A DNA stretch of 64,000 nucleotides from an uncultured Oscillospiraceae bacterium (GTDB lineage Bacteria; Bacillota; Clostridia; Oscillospirales; Oscillospiraceae), in NCBI GenBank assembly GCA_934589525.1, contig CAKTOB010000009.1, positions 14,066 to 78,065 on the forward strand, written 5' to 3'. The position numbers and the translations under genes are program-made. Position 1 is the first letter of the stretch; each line of letters begins with the position of its first letter. The notes beneath the pieces were generated by a model. It did not search any database. It was not told the origin of the DNA and saw only the letters and a list, made by a program, of their open reading frames with translations. Positions 1 through 9,900 of the stretch are shown here, piece by piece.

Positions 1-485
1 ATCCGGGCAAACAGGTCCAGGCTTTCCTCTATGGGACGGTCCCGGTAGGGGGAGACGGCGGGAGTGTTCAGGTCGCCGCGGTACTCTTTGAACTGCTCAG
101 GGGTCAGCTCGCAGACATAGGCCAGGCCCTTCTTGATGAGCTCCACGGCAAACTCATAGTCCTTTTCAAAGTAATCGGAGCCGTAGAAGAACCGATCGCC
201 CCAGTCAAAGCCGAGCCAGTGAATATCCTCCTGAATGGCCTCGACGAACTCCACGTCCTCTTTGGTGGGGTTGGTGTCGTCCATACGCAGATTGCAGATG
301 CCGCCGAATTTTTCGGCAGTACCAAAGTCAATGATCAGGGCCTTGCAGTGGCCGATGTGCAGATACCCGTTGGGTTCCGGCGGAAACCGGGTGTGAACGG
401 TTTTCCCGGCAAACTGCCCGCCGGGGGCAATATCTTCTTCAATAAAGGCATGAATGAAATTTTTGCTTTCCGTGATTTCAGCCAT
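1..485 (-). CDS. glnS: Glutaminyl-tRNA synthetase, N-terminal part (cut by window edge)
   Basis: Class I aminoacyl-tRNA synthetase charging tRNA-Gln in the cytoplasm. Read on the minus strand from the ATG at 485, the protein begins [20 protein letters not shown] and carries the class I signature [17 protein letters not shown] near residues 34-50, with the HIGH motif intact, followed by [19 protein letters not shown], typical of GlnRS rather than GluRS. About 161 codons are present; the rest lies beyond base 1. A good promoter lies upstream at 526-554. Presence of GlnRS means glutaminylation need not rely only on the transamidation route usual in Gram-positives. Identification is confident from the signature; the start is supported by an upstream AGAGAGGAAG sequence. 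Confidence 0.93.
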   Translation of the reverse strand, partial: MAEITESKNFIHAFIEEDIAPGGQFAGKTVHTRFPPEPNGYLHIGHCKALIIDFGTAEKFGGICNLRMDDTNPTKEDVEFVEAIQEDIHWLGFDWGDRFFYGSDYFEKDYEFAVELIKKGLAYVCELTPEQFKEYRGDLNTPAVSPYRDRPIEESLDLFAR

Positions 486-525
486 ATGGAAACTTCCTCT
501 CTAAGTGTTGCTTCAATAATGTGGT

Positions 526-554
526 ATTATAACCCATTTCCCCTTTGATTGCAA
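526..554 (-). promoter_or_regulatory. SigmaA-type promoter of glnS
   Basis: On the minus strand a -35 TTGCAA (549-554) and -10 TATAAT (526-531) are separated by 17 bases, about 40 bases upstream of the glnS start. Seen directly; use is inferred. Confidence 0.7.
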
Positions 555-624
555 TCAAAATTTATGGGTGCGGGGGAATTTGCCGGGGCTTTGTGAAATA
601 ATTACGAATTCTTAAATTTAGTGG

Positions 625-653
625 TTGTCAATTTGCCATTTTTACGCTAAAAT
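625..653 (+). promoter_or_regulatory. SigmaA-type promoter of pyrH-frr
   Basis: TTGTCA (625-630), a 17-base spacer and TAAAAT (648-653) lie about 60 bases upstream of pyrH. No structured leader is evident between it and the start. Confidence 0.6.
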
Positions 654-713
654 AGAGTCGATGCCATGCGGGGCTGTGGGTGCCCCCGTGGGAAAGAGAA
701 GGAGTGATACGAT

Positions 714-1433
714 TTGTCTCAAATCAAATACAAACGAATTCTGCTGAAGCTCAGCGGTGAGGCCCTGGCCGGTGACCAGCATCGGGGCCTTGATTATAGT
801 GTGATCCATCCGGTGTGCGAAGCCATCAAGGAATGCCACGAAAAGGGCGTCCAGATCGGCCTTGTGATCGGCGGCGGCAACTTCTGGCGGGGCGTAAAGG
901 ACGGCGCGGACAAAATGCAGCGCTCCCACGGCGACGCCATGGGCATGCTGGCAACCGTCATGAACTGCATCGCCATGGCCGACGCTCTGGAGCAGCACGG
1001 TGTTCCCGCCCGGGTGCTCAGTGCCGTGGAAATGAACAAGTTCGCAGAGTATTTTACCCGGGACACCGCAGACCGCTACCTCAACGAGGGGAAGGTGGTG
1101 CTCTTCGCCGCCGGTACCGGCAACCCCTATTTCTCCACCGACACCGGTGCGGTGCTGCGGGGTGTTGAAATCGAGGCCGATGCCATCCTCATGGCCAAGA
1201 ACGTGGACGGTATCTACTCTGCCGACCCCAATGTGGACCCCTCTGCCGTGAAATTTGACGAGCTGACCTATGATGAAGTCCTGGCCCGTCATCTGAAAGC
1301 AACGGATACCACCGCAATGACCCTGGCAATGGACAACCACATGACTCTTGTTTGCTTTGCCCTGGCAGATCCCAGCAATATCCTCCGCGTTGTAAGCGGA
1401 GAGAAAATTGGAACCATCGTAAAGGAGGACTAA
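714..1433 (+). CDS. pyrH: UMP kinase
   Basis: Phosphorylates UMP to UDP with ATP in pyrimidine nucleotide synthesis; cytoplasmic hexamer of the amino-acid-kinase fold. The 239-residue protein matches the family length. It has the N-terminal KRILLKLSGEALAGD phosphate-binding stretch, GLVIGGGNFWRG, the central GTGNPYFSTDTGAVLRG segment and AKNVDGIYSADP near the nucleotide site. The start is TTG at 714, chosen because GAAGGAGTG lies just upstream and the conserved N-terminus follows at once. It is three bases from frr, so the two are surely co-transcribed, as in most bacteria. Confidence 0.97.
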   Translation: MSQIKYKRILLKLSGEALAGDQHRGLDYSVIHPVCEAIKECHEKGVQIGLVIGGGNFWRGVKDGADKMQRSHGDAMGMLATVMNCIAMADALEQHGVPARVLSAVEMNKFAEYFTRDTADRYLNEGKVVLFAAGTGNPYFSTDTGAVLRGVEIEADAILMAKNVDGIYSADPNVDPSAVKFDELTYDEVLARHLKATDTTAMTLAMDNHMTLVCFALADPSNILRVVSGEKIGTIVKED

Positions 1434-1436
1434 TCA

Positions 1437-1991
1437 ATGAGCGTAGATTTCAGTGAATTTTCCAGAAAAATGGACCGGACCCTGGAGCATTTGGGGGAGG
1501 ACTTCGATGCCGTTCGTGCCGGACGTGCGAACCCCAAGGTTCTGGACCGTATCAGCGTAGAATACTATGGCAGTGAGACCCCTCTCAACGGTGTTGCCAC
1601 CATTTCCTCTCCGGACGCCAGAACCCTGGTGATCACACCCTGGGATACCAAGCTGCTCAAAGAGATCCAGAAGGCCATTCAGATCTCCGACCTGGGCATC
1701 AACCCCCAGAACGACGGCCGGGTCATCCGGCTGGTATTCCCCCAGCTGACGGAGGAGCGCCGTAAAGACCTGTCCAAGCAGGTCAAGCGCTACGCCGAGG
1801 ACGCAAAGGTCGCCATGCGGAACATTCGCCGGGATGGCATGGACTATGTGAAGAAGCTGAAAAAGAACGGTGAGATCACCGAGGATGACCAGAAGAAGGC
1901 AGAAAAGGACCTGCAGGATATGCTGGATAAGTATATCAAGAAGGTGGATGCCGCTCTGGCCGCCAAGGACAAGGAACTGATGTCCATCTGA
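1437..1991 (+). CDS. frr: Ribosome recycling factor
   Basis: Acts with EF-G to split the post-termination ribosome and release mRNA and tRNA. At 184 residues it has the usual full length. The C-terminal helix region RKDLSKQVKRYAEDAKVAMR is characteristic, as is VRAGRANPKVLDRISVEYYG near the N-terminus. It follows pyrH after three bases, with an AAAGGAGG ribosome-binding site inside the end of pyrH. Two hairpins follow it, before uppS, so part of the transcript may end here. Confidence 0.97.
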   Translation: MSVDFSEFSRKMDRTLEHLGEDFDAVRAGRANPKVLDRISVEYYGSETPLNGVATISSPDARTLVITPWDTKLLKEIQKAIQISDLGINPQNDGRVIRLVFPQLTEERRKDLSKQVKRYAEDAKVAMRNIRRDGMDYVKKLKKNGEITEDDQKKAEKDLQDMLDKYIKKVDAALAAKDKELMSI

Positions 1992-1994
1992 TTT

Positions 1995-2060
1995 TTATCC
2001 GCGGGCCGGTCTTTATGGCACCGGCTCGCGGATAACATACTATGGGGCTTTGAAAGCCCC
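1995..2060 (+). terminator. Two tandem hairpins between frr and uppS
   Basis: First stem TTATCCGCG (1995-2003) pairs with CGCGGATAA (2027-2035), with inner pairing of GCCGGT and ACCGGC. The second is GGGGCTTTGAAAGCCCC (2044-2060), followed by an A-rich rather than T-rich stretch. The hairpins are seen; termination or partial attenuation is inferred, since no clear U-tract follows either. Confidence 0.45.
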
Positions 2061-2108
2061 CCAAAAATTGAGCGGACCTTATGGATCCGGTGAGAAAGAG
2101 GTGCTTGC

Positions 2109-2828
2109 ATGGCGCTCGAGAATGAAAATCTTCCGAAACCGCCCCGACATATCGCAATCATTATGGACGGCAACGGCCGGTGGGCAAAGAAGCGTGGGCT
2201 GCCCCGTACCGCCGGTCACAGCGCCGGTGCGGAGGCTTTTCGGAGAATCGCCAACTATTGCCGCAGCCTGGGCGTGGAATACCTGACGGTCTATGCTTTT
2301 TCTACGGAAAACTGGAAGCGGTCTCAGGAGGAAGTAGGGGGCATTATGCTGTTGCTGCGGAAGTATCTGGAGGAGGCCCTGCTGGACATGGAAAAAAACA
2401 GGGTCCGTTTTCGCTTCTTTGGAGATTTGTCCCGTTTGTCCCCGCAGCTGCAAAAGCTGTGCCGGGATGCAGAGAACCGTTCTGTAGAATATGACGTTCA
2501 GGTGAATTTCTGCCTGAATTACGGCGGCAGGGACGAAATCGTCCGGGCTGCCCGGGCCTTTGCCGCAGAGGTGGCCGCGGGGAAGCGTCAGCCCCAGGAG
2601 CTGACAGAAGGCCTATTTGATTCCTATCTGTATTCAGCCGGTGTGCCGGACCCGGAGCTCATTATCCGGCCCTCGGGGGAGATGCGAACCAGCAACTTCC
2701 TGCTGTGGCAGTCCGCTTATTCCGAGTACGTATTTATGGATGTTCTGTGGCCGGATTTCGGGCCCCAGGACCTGGATAAGGCCATAGCGGAGTATCATCG
2801 GCGTAACCGCCGTTTTGGAGGCGTCTGA
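2109..2828 (+). CDS. uppS: Isoprenyl transferase (undecaprenyl diphosphate synthase)
   Basis: Cis-prenyltransferase that elongates farnesyl diphosphate with isopentenyl diphosphate to the C55 lipid carrier used for peptidoglycan and wall polymers. The 239-residue protein shows the first family signature HIAIIMDGNGRWAKKRGLPR at residues 14-33, with the catalytic Asp in MDGNGRWA, YAFSTENWKR, and the C-terminal PELIIRPSGEMRTSNFLLW with the substrate-binding RPSGE. The start follows a GAGAAAGAGG ribosome-binding site. It heads the run uppS-cdsA-dxr-rseP-ispG-polC, all spaced by a few bases or overlapping, which couples lipid-carrier supply to MEP-pathway enzymes. Confidence 0.97.
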   Translation: MALENENLPKPPRHIAIIMDGNGRWAKKRGLPRTAGHSAGAEAFRRIANYCRSLGVEYLTVYAFSTENWKRSQEEVGGIMLLLRKYLEEALLDMEKNRVRFRFFGDLSRLSPQLQKLCRDAENRSVEYDVQVNFCLNYGGRDEIVRAARAFAAEVAAGKRQPQELTEGLFDSYLYSAGVPDPELIIRPSGEMRTSNFLLWQSAYSEYVFMDVLWPDFGPQDLDKAIAEYHRRNRRFGGV

Positions 2829-2831
2829 CCC

Positions 2832-3644
2832 ATGAAAATGAGAATTATCACAGCGGCAATTGCCATTCCGGTGTTGCTGCTGATCCTTTTACTTGCTCCG
2901 GAGATCGTGCCGACCCTGCTGCTGGGGGCTCTGATGGCCATTGCCGCCTATGAGTTCCTCTACCGCACGGGCCTGTGCCGTCGGATCCGCATGGTCGTCT
3001 ACAGTGTGGTCGCGGCCTTCGGCTTGGCGATTTGGAGCTACTATGGCGGCCTGCAGGCCTACCTTCTGCTGGGGCTCATCGTATACCTGATGCTCCTGTT
3101 TTCCGAGGTCATGCTGGACCATGTAAAGGTCTCTATAGACCTGGTGGGCCTGTGTACCTTAGGCGGTTTTGTCATCCCTCTGATGCTCAGCTCCATCATC
3201 CGCATTCTCATGACCACCAACGGCCGCTTCTTTGTGCTGCTGCCCTTTGTGGTGGCGTTCCTTTCGGATGCGGGGGCCTACTTTGTGGGCCTGCGGTTCG
3301 GCAAGCACAAGCTGGCACCGGTGGTGAGTCCCAATAAGACCATAGAGGGCGTGTTGGGCGGCTTCGGCTTTGCCTTGGCAGGCATGCTGGTGTATGGCCT
3401 TATTTTGCAGCTGTTCCTGCAATTCCGGGTAAACTATGGGGCGGTGATCCTGTATGCCATTGCCGGTACCGGTGTGGATGTGATGGGGGACCTGTGTTTT
3501 TCCGTGGTCAAGCGCCAGACCGGCATCAAGGATTACGGCAATCTGATTCCCGGCCACGGCGGCGTGCTGGACCGTTTTGATTCGATGGTCCTGGTGGCGC
3601 CCCTTATGGAAGCGCTGCTTCTGATTCTTCCTTTGGCGGTGTAA
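2832..3644 (+). CDS. cdsA: Phosphatidate cytidylyltransferase
   Basis: Integral membrane enzyme making CDP-diacylglycerol from phosphatidic acid and CTP, the branch point for bacterial phospholipids. The 270-residue sequence is a series of hydrophobic segments and ends with the family signature: GDLCFSVVKRQTGIKDYG followed by LIPGHGGVLDRFDS near residues 216-250. LSDAGAYFVGLRFGKHKLAPV with SPNKTIEG, typical of the central catalytic part, is also present. It starts three bases after the uppS stop and is followed at three bases by dxr. Confidence 0.96.
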   Translation: MKMRIITAAIAIPVLLLILLLAPEIVPTLLLGALMAIAAYEFLYRTGLCRRIRMVVYSVVAAFGLAIWSYYGGLQAYLLLGLIVYLMLLFSEVMLDHVKVSIDLVGLCTLGGFVIPLMLSSIIRILMTTNGRFFVLLPFVVAFLSDAGAYFVGLRFGKHKLAPVVSPNKTIEGVLGGFGFALAGMLVYGLILQLFLQFRVNYGAVILYAIAGTGVDVMGDLCFSVVKRQTGIKDYGNLIPGHGGVLDRFDSMVLVAPLMEALLLILPLAV

Positions 3645-3647
3645 ATT

Positions 3648-4796
3648 ATGGTGAATTGTATCAGTATTCTTGGCTCTACCGGCTCCATCGGCCGCCAGAG
3701 CTTGGATGTTGTCCGGATGCACCCGGAAATCCGGGTAGGGGCCCTGACGGCGGGCAGCAGCCTGGAGCTGCTTTCTCAGCAGTGCCGGGAATTTCGCCCG
3801 GAGCTGGCGGTAGTCGCCACGGAAGAGGGGGCCAAGGCCTTGAAAGAAATGCTCTGCGACGTTCCGGTGCGTGTCAGCTTCGGCATGGAGGGCCTTCTGG
3901 AGGCCGCTACTCTGGAAAGTGCCGACTGCGTCATTACGGCGGTGGTGGGCATGCTGGGGTTAAAGCCTACGCTGGCAGCCATTCGGGCCCGGAAGCGCAT
4001 CGGCCTCGCCAACAAGGAGACCCTGGTCTGTGCCGGAGAGCTTGTGATGGAAGAGGCGAAGAAGTATGGAGCTCAGATTGTCCCGGTGGATTCGGAGCAT
4101 TCCGCAATTTTCCAGTGCCTTATGGGCTGTGAAAACCGAAAAGAGGTCAAACGTCTGATTCTGACCTGCTCCGGCGGCCCCTTTTTTGGCATGGACCGGC
4201 AGCGGCTGTCCCTGGTGACCAAGGCGGATGCCCTAAAACATCCCAATTGGAAAATGGGCCCCAAGATCACCATTGACTGTGCGACTCTGATGAACAAGGG
4301 CCTGGAGGTCATTGAGGCCATGCGGCTGTATGATCTGCCTCTGGAGCAGGTGGACGTGCTGATCCATCGCCAGAGCATCGTTCACAGCATGGTGGAGTTT
4401 ACCGACGGAGCCGTAATGGCACAGATGGGCGCACCGGATATGCGTCTGCCCATTCAGCTGGCCATGACCTACCCGGAGCGATTCCAAAGCCCCGTAGAGC
4501 CGCTGGATCTGACGGCCTGCGGCCCGCTGACATTCGGTAAGCCGGATATGGAGGCATTCCCTTGTCTTGCCTTGGCCCGGCACTGTGCCAAGCTGGGCGG
4601 CTCCGCCTGCGCCGCCATGAACGGTGCCAACGAGGAGGCCGTTGCCCTGTTCTTGCAGGACAAAATCGGATTCTATGATCTTTATGACCTGGTCAAACAG
4701 GCGGTGGAGGCGGTTCCGTTCCTGGCTTCTCCGACGCTGGAGGACATTCTTGAAACGGACCGGCTTGCGAGACGCTCTGTAAAATCCATGGTTTGA
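3648..4796 (+). CDS. dxr: 1-deoxy-D-xylulose 5-phosphate reductoisomerase
   Basis: Second enzyme of the MEP isoprenoid pathway: NADPH- and metal-dependent conversion of DXP to MEP. The 382-residue length is normal. Visible motifs are the Rossmann LGSTGSIGRQSLDVV at the N-terminus, ANKETLVCAGELV, the metal- and substrate-binding PVDSEHSAIFQ near residue 145, and HPNWKMGPKITIDCATLMNK in the flexible-loop/active-site region. The start at 3648 follows cdsA closely. Its end overlaps the first possible start of rseP. Together with ispG downstream, it supplies the isoprenoid units that uppS uses. Confidence 0.97.
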   Translation: MVNCISILGSTGSIGRQSLDVVRMHPEIRVGALTAGSSLELLSQQCREFRPELAVVATEEGAKALKEMLCDVPVRVSFGMEGLLEAATLESADCVITAVVGMLGLKPTLAAIRARKRIGLANKETLVCAGELVMEEAKKYGAQIVPVDSEHSAIFQCLMGCENRKEVKRLILTCSGGPFFGMDRQRLSLVTKADALKHPNWKMGPKITIDCATLMNKGLEVIEAMRLYDLPLEQVDVLIHRQSIVHSMVEFTDGAVMAQMGAPDMRLPIQLAMTYPERFQSPVEPLDLTACGPLTFGKPDMEAFPCLALARHCAKLGGSACAAMNGANEEAVALFLQDKIGFYDLYDLVKQAVEAVPFLASPTLEDILETDRLARRSVKSMV

Positions 4797-4804
4797 GGCA
4801 AAGT

Positions 4805-5866
4805 ATGAGCTATCTTTTTGCGTTTTTACTCTTTAGTTTTCTGGTTTTCATTCACGAATTGGGCCATTTCCTCATGGCCAAGGCCTTTGGGGTCCAGGTC
4901 AATGAATTTTCCCTGTTTATGGGTCCCACTCTTTTTAAAAAGCAGATCGGGGAGACCCTGTATTCCATTCGCTGCATCCCCATCGGCGGTTTCTGCGCCA
5001 TGGAAGGGGAAGACGAAAAAAGCAATGATCCCCGGGCTTTCCCCAATGCGGCCTGGTGGAAGCGCTGCATTATTTTAGCGGCCGGTGCGGCAATGAATTT
5101 CCTGACCGGTGTTGTGTTGCTGGCCTGTTTTTTCGGGCCTGATAAACAGTTTATCCAGCCGGTGATCGCCCAGGTAGACCCCCGGTGCAGCTTTGCAGGG
5201 GCGGATGGCATTCAGGAAGGAGATCGTATCCTCCGGGTAGACGGAGAAAAAATCTATGTGTACAGCGATTTTTCTCTGATGCTGTCCCTGAATCCCGGGG
5301 ATGTCCATGATCTGGTGCTGGAGCGAGACGGAAAAACCGTGACGCTGAACGCCCTGAAAATGGAAAAGCAGGAATTCCAAAATGAAGATGGCACCGTTTC
5401 CCGGCGCTATGGCTTCAGCTTCTCGGTGACGGACGCAACGTTGCTTGAAAAGGTGAAATACACCTGGGCCAGTGCCATGGACACGGTGCGGATGGTCCGA
5501 CTGTCTCTTCAGATGCTCTTTACGGGGCAGGCGGGGGTAGCGGATGTGTCCGGCCCTGTGGGCATTGTTTCCCAGATGGCCCAGGTGGCGGACCAGTCCG
5601 GCAGCCGGTATTACGCATTTTTGAATCTATTGTATTTTGGCGGCTTCATCGCCATCAACCTGGCGGTTATGAATCTGCTGCCCATCCCCGCACTGGATGG
5701 GGGCCGGCTGATGGGTGTGCTTTTGACAACGGCCATTGAAGCGGTGACCCACAAGAAGCTCAATCCCAAGATTGAGGGCTATATTCATGGGGTCGGCATG
5801 ATCTTATTGCTGGTTCTCATGGGGCTTATTATGTTTAAGGACATTATTTTTGCGATAAAGGGGTAA
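4805..5866 (+). CDS. rseP: RseP-family site-2 intramembrane zinc metalloprotease
   Basis: Membrane-embedded M50 protease that completes regulated intramembrane proteolysis; Gram-positive members (RasP) cleave anti-sigma factors and signal-peptide remnants. HELGH lies in the first membrane helix (residues 17-21 from the ATG at 4805). A PDZ-like region holds GIQEGDRILRVDGEKI, and the second zinc motif NLLPIPALDGGRLMG is near the C-terminus. I prefer ATG 4805 over an in-frame TTG at 4793 because GAGG sits six to seven bases before it. The two predicted ECF sigma/membrane-partner pairs at 38-42 kb could in principle be clients, but that is speculation. Confidence 0.93.
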   Translation: MSYLFAFLLFSFLVFIHELGHFLMAKAFGVQVNEFSLFMGPTLFKKQIGETLYSIRCIPIGGFCAMEGEDEKSNDPRAFPNAAWWKRCIILAAGAAMNFLTGVVLLACFFGPDKQFIQPVIAQVDPRCSFAGADGIQEGDRILRVDGEKIYVYSDFSLMLSLNPGDVHDLVLERDGKTVTLNALKMEKQEFQNEDGTVSRRYGFSFSVTDATLLEKVKYTWASAMDTVRMVRLSLQMLFTGQAGVADVSGPVGIVSQMAQVADQSGSRYYAFLNLLYFGGFIAINLAVMNLLPIPALDGGRLMGVLLTTAIEAVTHKKLNPKIEGYIHGVGMILLLVLMGLIMFKDIIFAIKG

Positions 5867-5872
5867 CACAAC

Positions 5873-6916
5873 ATGACCAGACAGATAAAAGTTGGAAATG
5901 TGGCCATCGGCGGCGGCGCGGACGTGGTGATCCAGTCCATGCTGAATACAAAAACCACCGATGTGGAAGGAAGCCTTTCTCAAATTCGTTCTCTGGCCGC
6001 GGCGGGCTGCCAGGTCGCCCGTCTGGCGGTTCCCAATATGGAGGCTGCCCGGGGCTTTGCGGAAATCTGCAAGGAGAGCGTGCTGCCTCTGGTTGCGGAC
6101 ATTCACTTTGACTACAAGCTGGCCATTGCCGCCGCAGAAGGCGGTGCCAGCAAGATCCGGATCAATCCCGGCAACATCGGCGGGGAAGACCGGGTGAAAG
6201 CTGTGGTAGAGGTTTGCAAAGAGAAGCATATCCCCATTCGCATCGGTGTCAACGGGGGAAGCCTGGAGCAGGAATTGCTTCAAAAGTACGGCCATCCCAC
6301 GGCGGAGGCCCTGGTGGAGAGTGCCTTTGGTCACTTGGAGCTGCTTGAAAAATTCGGGTTCTATGACACCTGTGTTTCTATGAAATCCTCCCATGTGCCC
6401 ACCATGGTGGCAGCTGCCCGGCTGTTCCGCTCCAAGTGCGACTATCCGCTGCACATTGGCGTAACGGAAACGGGACCTGTCCGTCAGGGCCTGATCAAAT
6501 CTGCCATGGGCATTGGCAGCCTGCTGCTGGACGGCATCGGTGACACCCTGCGGGTCAGCCTGACCGATGATCCCGTAGAAGAGGTCTATGCAGCCAAGGA
6601 CATTCTGAAAGCTGCCGGTCTTCGGAAAGAGGGTGTGGACATTATTTCCTGCCCCACCTGCGGCCGCACGCGCATTGATTTGATCGGCCTGGTGAACCGG
6701 GTGGACGAGGCCCTGCGGAACTGCGAAAAGCCTATTACGGTAGCGGTCATGGGCTGTGTGGTCAACGGTCCCGGAGAAGCCCGGGAGGCGGACATCGGCA
6801 TTGCCGGCGGCGACGGCTGGGGAATGATCTTTGAAAAAGGCCAGCAGGTCGCAAAGCTTCCCTATGAGGAGCTGCTGCCGGAGCTGCTGCGCCGGATCGA
6901 CGCAATGAACGTATGA
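5873..6916 (+). CDS. ispG: 4-hydroxy-3-methylbut-2-enyl diphosphate synthase (flavodoxin-type)
   Basis: [4Fe-4S] enzyme reducing MEcPP to HMBPP, the penultimate MEP-pathway step. The 347-residue short bacterial form starts with RQIKVGNVAIGGGADVVIQS. Cluster-ligand cysteines are visible in ISCPTCGRTRIDLIGLV (residues 261 onward, two Cys) and in VMGCVVNGPGEA (third Cys), with the family-conserved VNGPGEA. The gene starts six bases after rseP and overlaps polC by four bases. Confidence 0.97.
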   Translation: MTRQIKVGNVAIGGGADVVIQSMLNTKTTDVEGSLSQIRSLAAAGCQVARLAVPNMEAARGFAEICKESVLPLVADIHFDYKLAIAAAEGGASKIRINPGNIGGEDRVKAVVEVCKEKHIPIRIGVNGGSLEQELLQKYGHPTAEALVESAFGHLELLEKFGFYDTCVSMKSSHVPTMVAAARLFRSKCDYPLHIGVTETGPVRQGLIKSAMGIGSLLLDGIGDTLRVSLTDDPVEEVYAAKDILKAAGLRKEGVDIISCPTCGRTRIDLIGLVNRVDEALRNCEKPITVAVMGCVVNGPGEAREADIGIAGGDGWGMIFEKGQQVAKLPYEELLPELLRRIDAMNV

Positions 6917-9900
6917 AAGAGAACCTGTTGTTATTAGATATGTTTCCGGACTATGAGCCACCTGAGGAGATCCGCAAGGCCCTTTCTCAGGCGGCTCTTG
7001 TGGCCGTGGACTTAGATCCCGCCTCCCGGACGGTGGAAGCGGCGGCCCATGCGGAAACCTATGTGCCCCGGCGCATGACCCAGCAGTTAGAAAAAGAACT
7101 GCTGGAACTCTACGGCCTGAACAGACTCCATATTGTGCTCACCCATCCGGCCCAGGAGCTGTCCAAGATGGAGCCGGAGGAGCTTCGGGGCCTGTTTGTG
7201 GAGCAGGATTCCATGACCCGGGGATCCCTTGCCGGAGCCAAATGGACATGGAGCGGCAATGAACTGACCGTTTCCTTGGTGGCCAACGGGAAGGCGGGGG
7301 TGGAAAAGCAGATCCCCGCCGTTGTGTCGGCGCTGAAAGCACGGTTTGCCACGGATGTGACCATCCGTGTGGAGGCGGGGCACGAATTTTCGGATCGGGA
7401 GCTCAGCGAAGCCATGGAGAATATCCGTCAGAAGGCGCTGACCTCCATCCCCATGGCACAAAGCCACCAGCCCCAGCAGGAGGTCCCCAAGCCCCTGGAC
7501 AGTGATACCTTCTATGGAAAGCCCTTCCGCGGCAGCGCAACCGCTATGAAGGACCTGACGCTGGATATGGGCACCATCATCGTGGAGGGCAGAGTCTTTG
7601 CCATTGAGCACAAAGAGCTGACCAAGCGCAATGCCTGGGTGGTCAAGTTCGACATGACGGATAACACCAATTCCATCCGGGTCACCAGATTCCTGGAAGC
7701 CCGGGAGGCAAAACCCATTTTGGAAAATGTGCAGATGGGCAGTGTGCTCCGGGTTCAGGGAAAGCTTATTGAAGACCGGTTTGAAAATGACATGGTCCTG
7801 AAGCCCTATGCCATGATGCCGGGAGCCATGCCCAAGCGGAAGGATACGGCCCCTGACGGCAAGCGCGTGGAGCTGCATCTGCACACCACCATGAGCAATA
7901 TGGATGCCCTGACGGATACCGCCGCAGCAGTAAAGCAGGCGGCCGCCTGGGGCCACAAGGCCATTGCCATTACAGACCACGGCGTTGCCCAGTCTTTCCC
8001 GGATGCCATGAAGGCGGCCTCCAAGGCCAAGGTGGCGGGAACCGACGAAAACATCAAGATCCTCTACGGTGTGGAGGGGTACTACGTCAACGATGTGGAT
8101 GACCGGATCGTGGTCCACGGCGACCAGGACATTCCCTTTGATGGGGAGTATGTGGCCTTTGACTTAGAGACCACCGGTTTAAGCGCCCAGAATGACCGCA
8201 TTATCGAAATCGGTGCGGTGGTTATGAAAAACGGCCAGGAAGTGGACCGTTTTCAGACCTTCGTGGACCCCCAGAGGATGCTGGACAAGAAGATCGTCGA
8301 GCTGACAGGCATTACGGATGATATGCTGGTGGGTGCCCCTCAAATCCAGGAGGTGCTTCCAAAATTCCTGGAATTTGTGGGAGACCGGGTGCTGGTTGCC
8401 CACAATTCCGATTTTGACACCGGCTTTATCCGGGCGGCCTGTGCCAGAATGGATATTCCCTATCATTTTACCGCGGCGGATACCCTGATCCTTTCCCAGA
8501 ACATGCTGCCCCAGCTGAATAAATTCAAGCTGGACATTGTATCCAACGCCCTGAGCCTGCCGGACTTCCAGCACCACCGGGCGGCAGATGACGCGGTGAC
8601 CTGCGGCCTTATCATGCACCGGCTCATGGACCAAATGACCCAGGATTTGGGCATCCATCGGCTCCAGGAGATCAATGACCGCATGACCACCCTGCGGGCC
8701 AAGGGGCGGATTACGGACCGCCACGCCCGGCATATTATTATCCTGGCCAAAAACCAGATAGGTCTGCGGAATCTATACCATCTGATTTCCGATTCCAACC
8801 TGAAATACTTCAAGCGTGTGCCCAGAATTCCAAAATCGGAGCTCATGGAGCTGCGGGAGGGACTGATCATCGGCTCTGCCTGTGAGGCAGGCGAACTGTT
8901 CCAGGCCATGCTGGACGGAAAGAGCGAGGATGAGCTGAAGCGCATCGCCTCCTTCTACGATTACCTGGAAATCCAGCCCTTGGCAAACAATATGTTCATG
9001 CTGGCCAAGGGCATGGCCAAGGATGTGGAGCAGCTCAAGGAATATAATAGAACCATTGTCCGGCTGGGAGAGTCTCTGGGGAAGATGGTGGTCGCCACCG
9101 GTGACGTTCACTTTCTTAACCCGGAGGATGAAATATTCCGGCATATCCTTTTGGCCACCAAGGGCTTTGATGACGCAGACAAGCCGAACCCTTTGTATTT
9201 CCGTTCCACCGACAACATGCTGGAGGAGTTCAGCTATCTGGGAGCGGAAAAGGCCTACGAGGTGGTTGTGACCAATCCCAATCTCATTGCGGATATGTGT
9301 GAGACCCTTCGGCCGGTGCCCCACAATCTGTTTGCGCCCAAAATCGAAAACTCCGTGGAGGATCTGAAAAGCCTGGTTTACGGGAAGCTGCACCGGCTTT
9401 ATGGAGAGAATCCCCCGGAGCTGATCACCAAACGTGTGGAAACGGAGCTCCATGATATTATCTCCTGCCACTATGACGTGATCTATATGTCCGCCCAGAA
9501 GCTGGTGCAAAACTCGCTGGAGCATGGCTACCTGGTAGGCTCCCGTGGCTCCGTCGGCTCCTCCATCGTTGCATATATGTCCGGCATCACAGAGGTAAAT
9601 TCCTTTCCGCCTCATTACCGCTGCCCGAATCCGGAGTGCAAGTTCACCACCTTTGAGGTGCCCAAGGGCTACGGCTGCGGTGCGGACCTGCCGGACGCGG
9701 TCTGTCCCAAGTGCGGCGCAAAATTTGAGAAGGACGGTTTCAACATCCCCTTCGAGACCTTCCTGGGCTTCGGCGGCGACAAGGTGCCGGATATTGACCT
9801 GAACTTTTCCGGTGAATATCAGTCCAAGGCCCACGCCTACTGTGTGGAGATGTTTGGAAAATCCCATGTGTTCCGGGCTGGCACCATTGGTACCGTTGCG

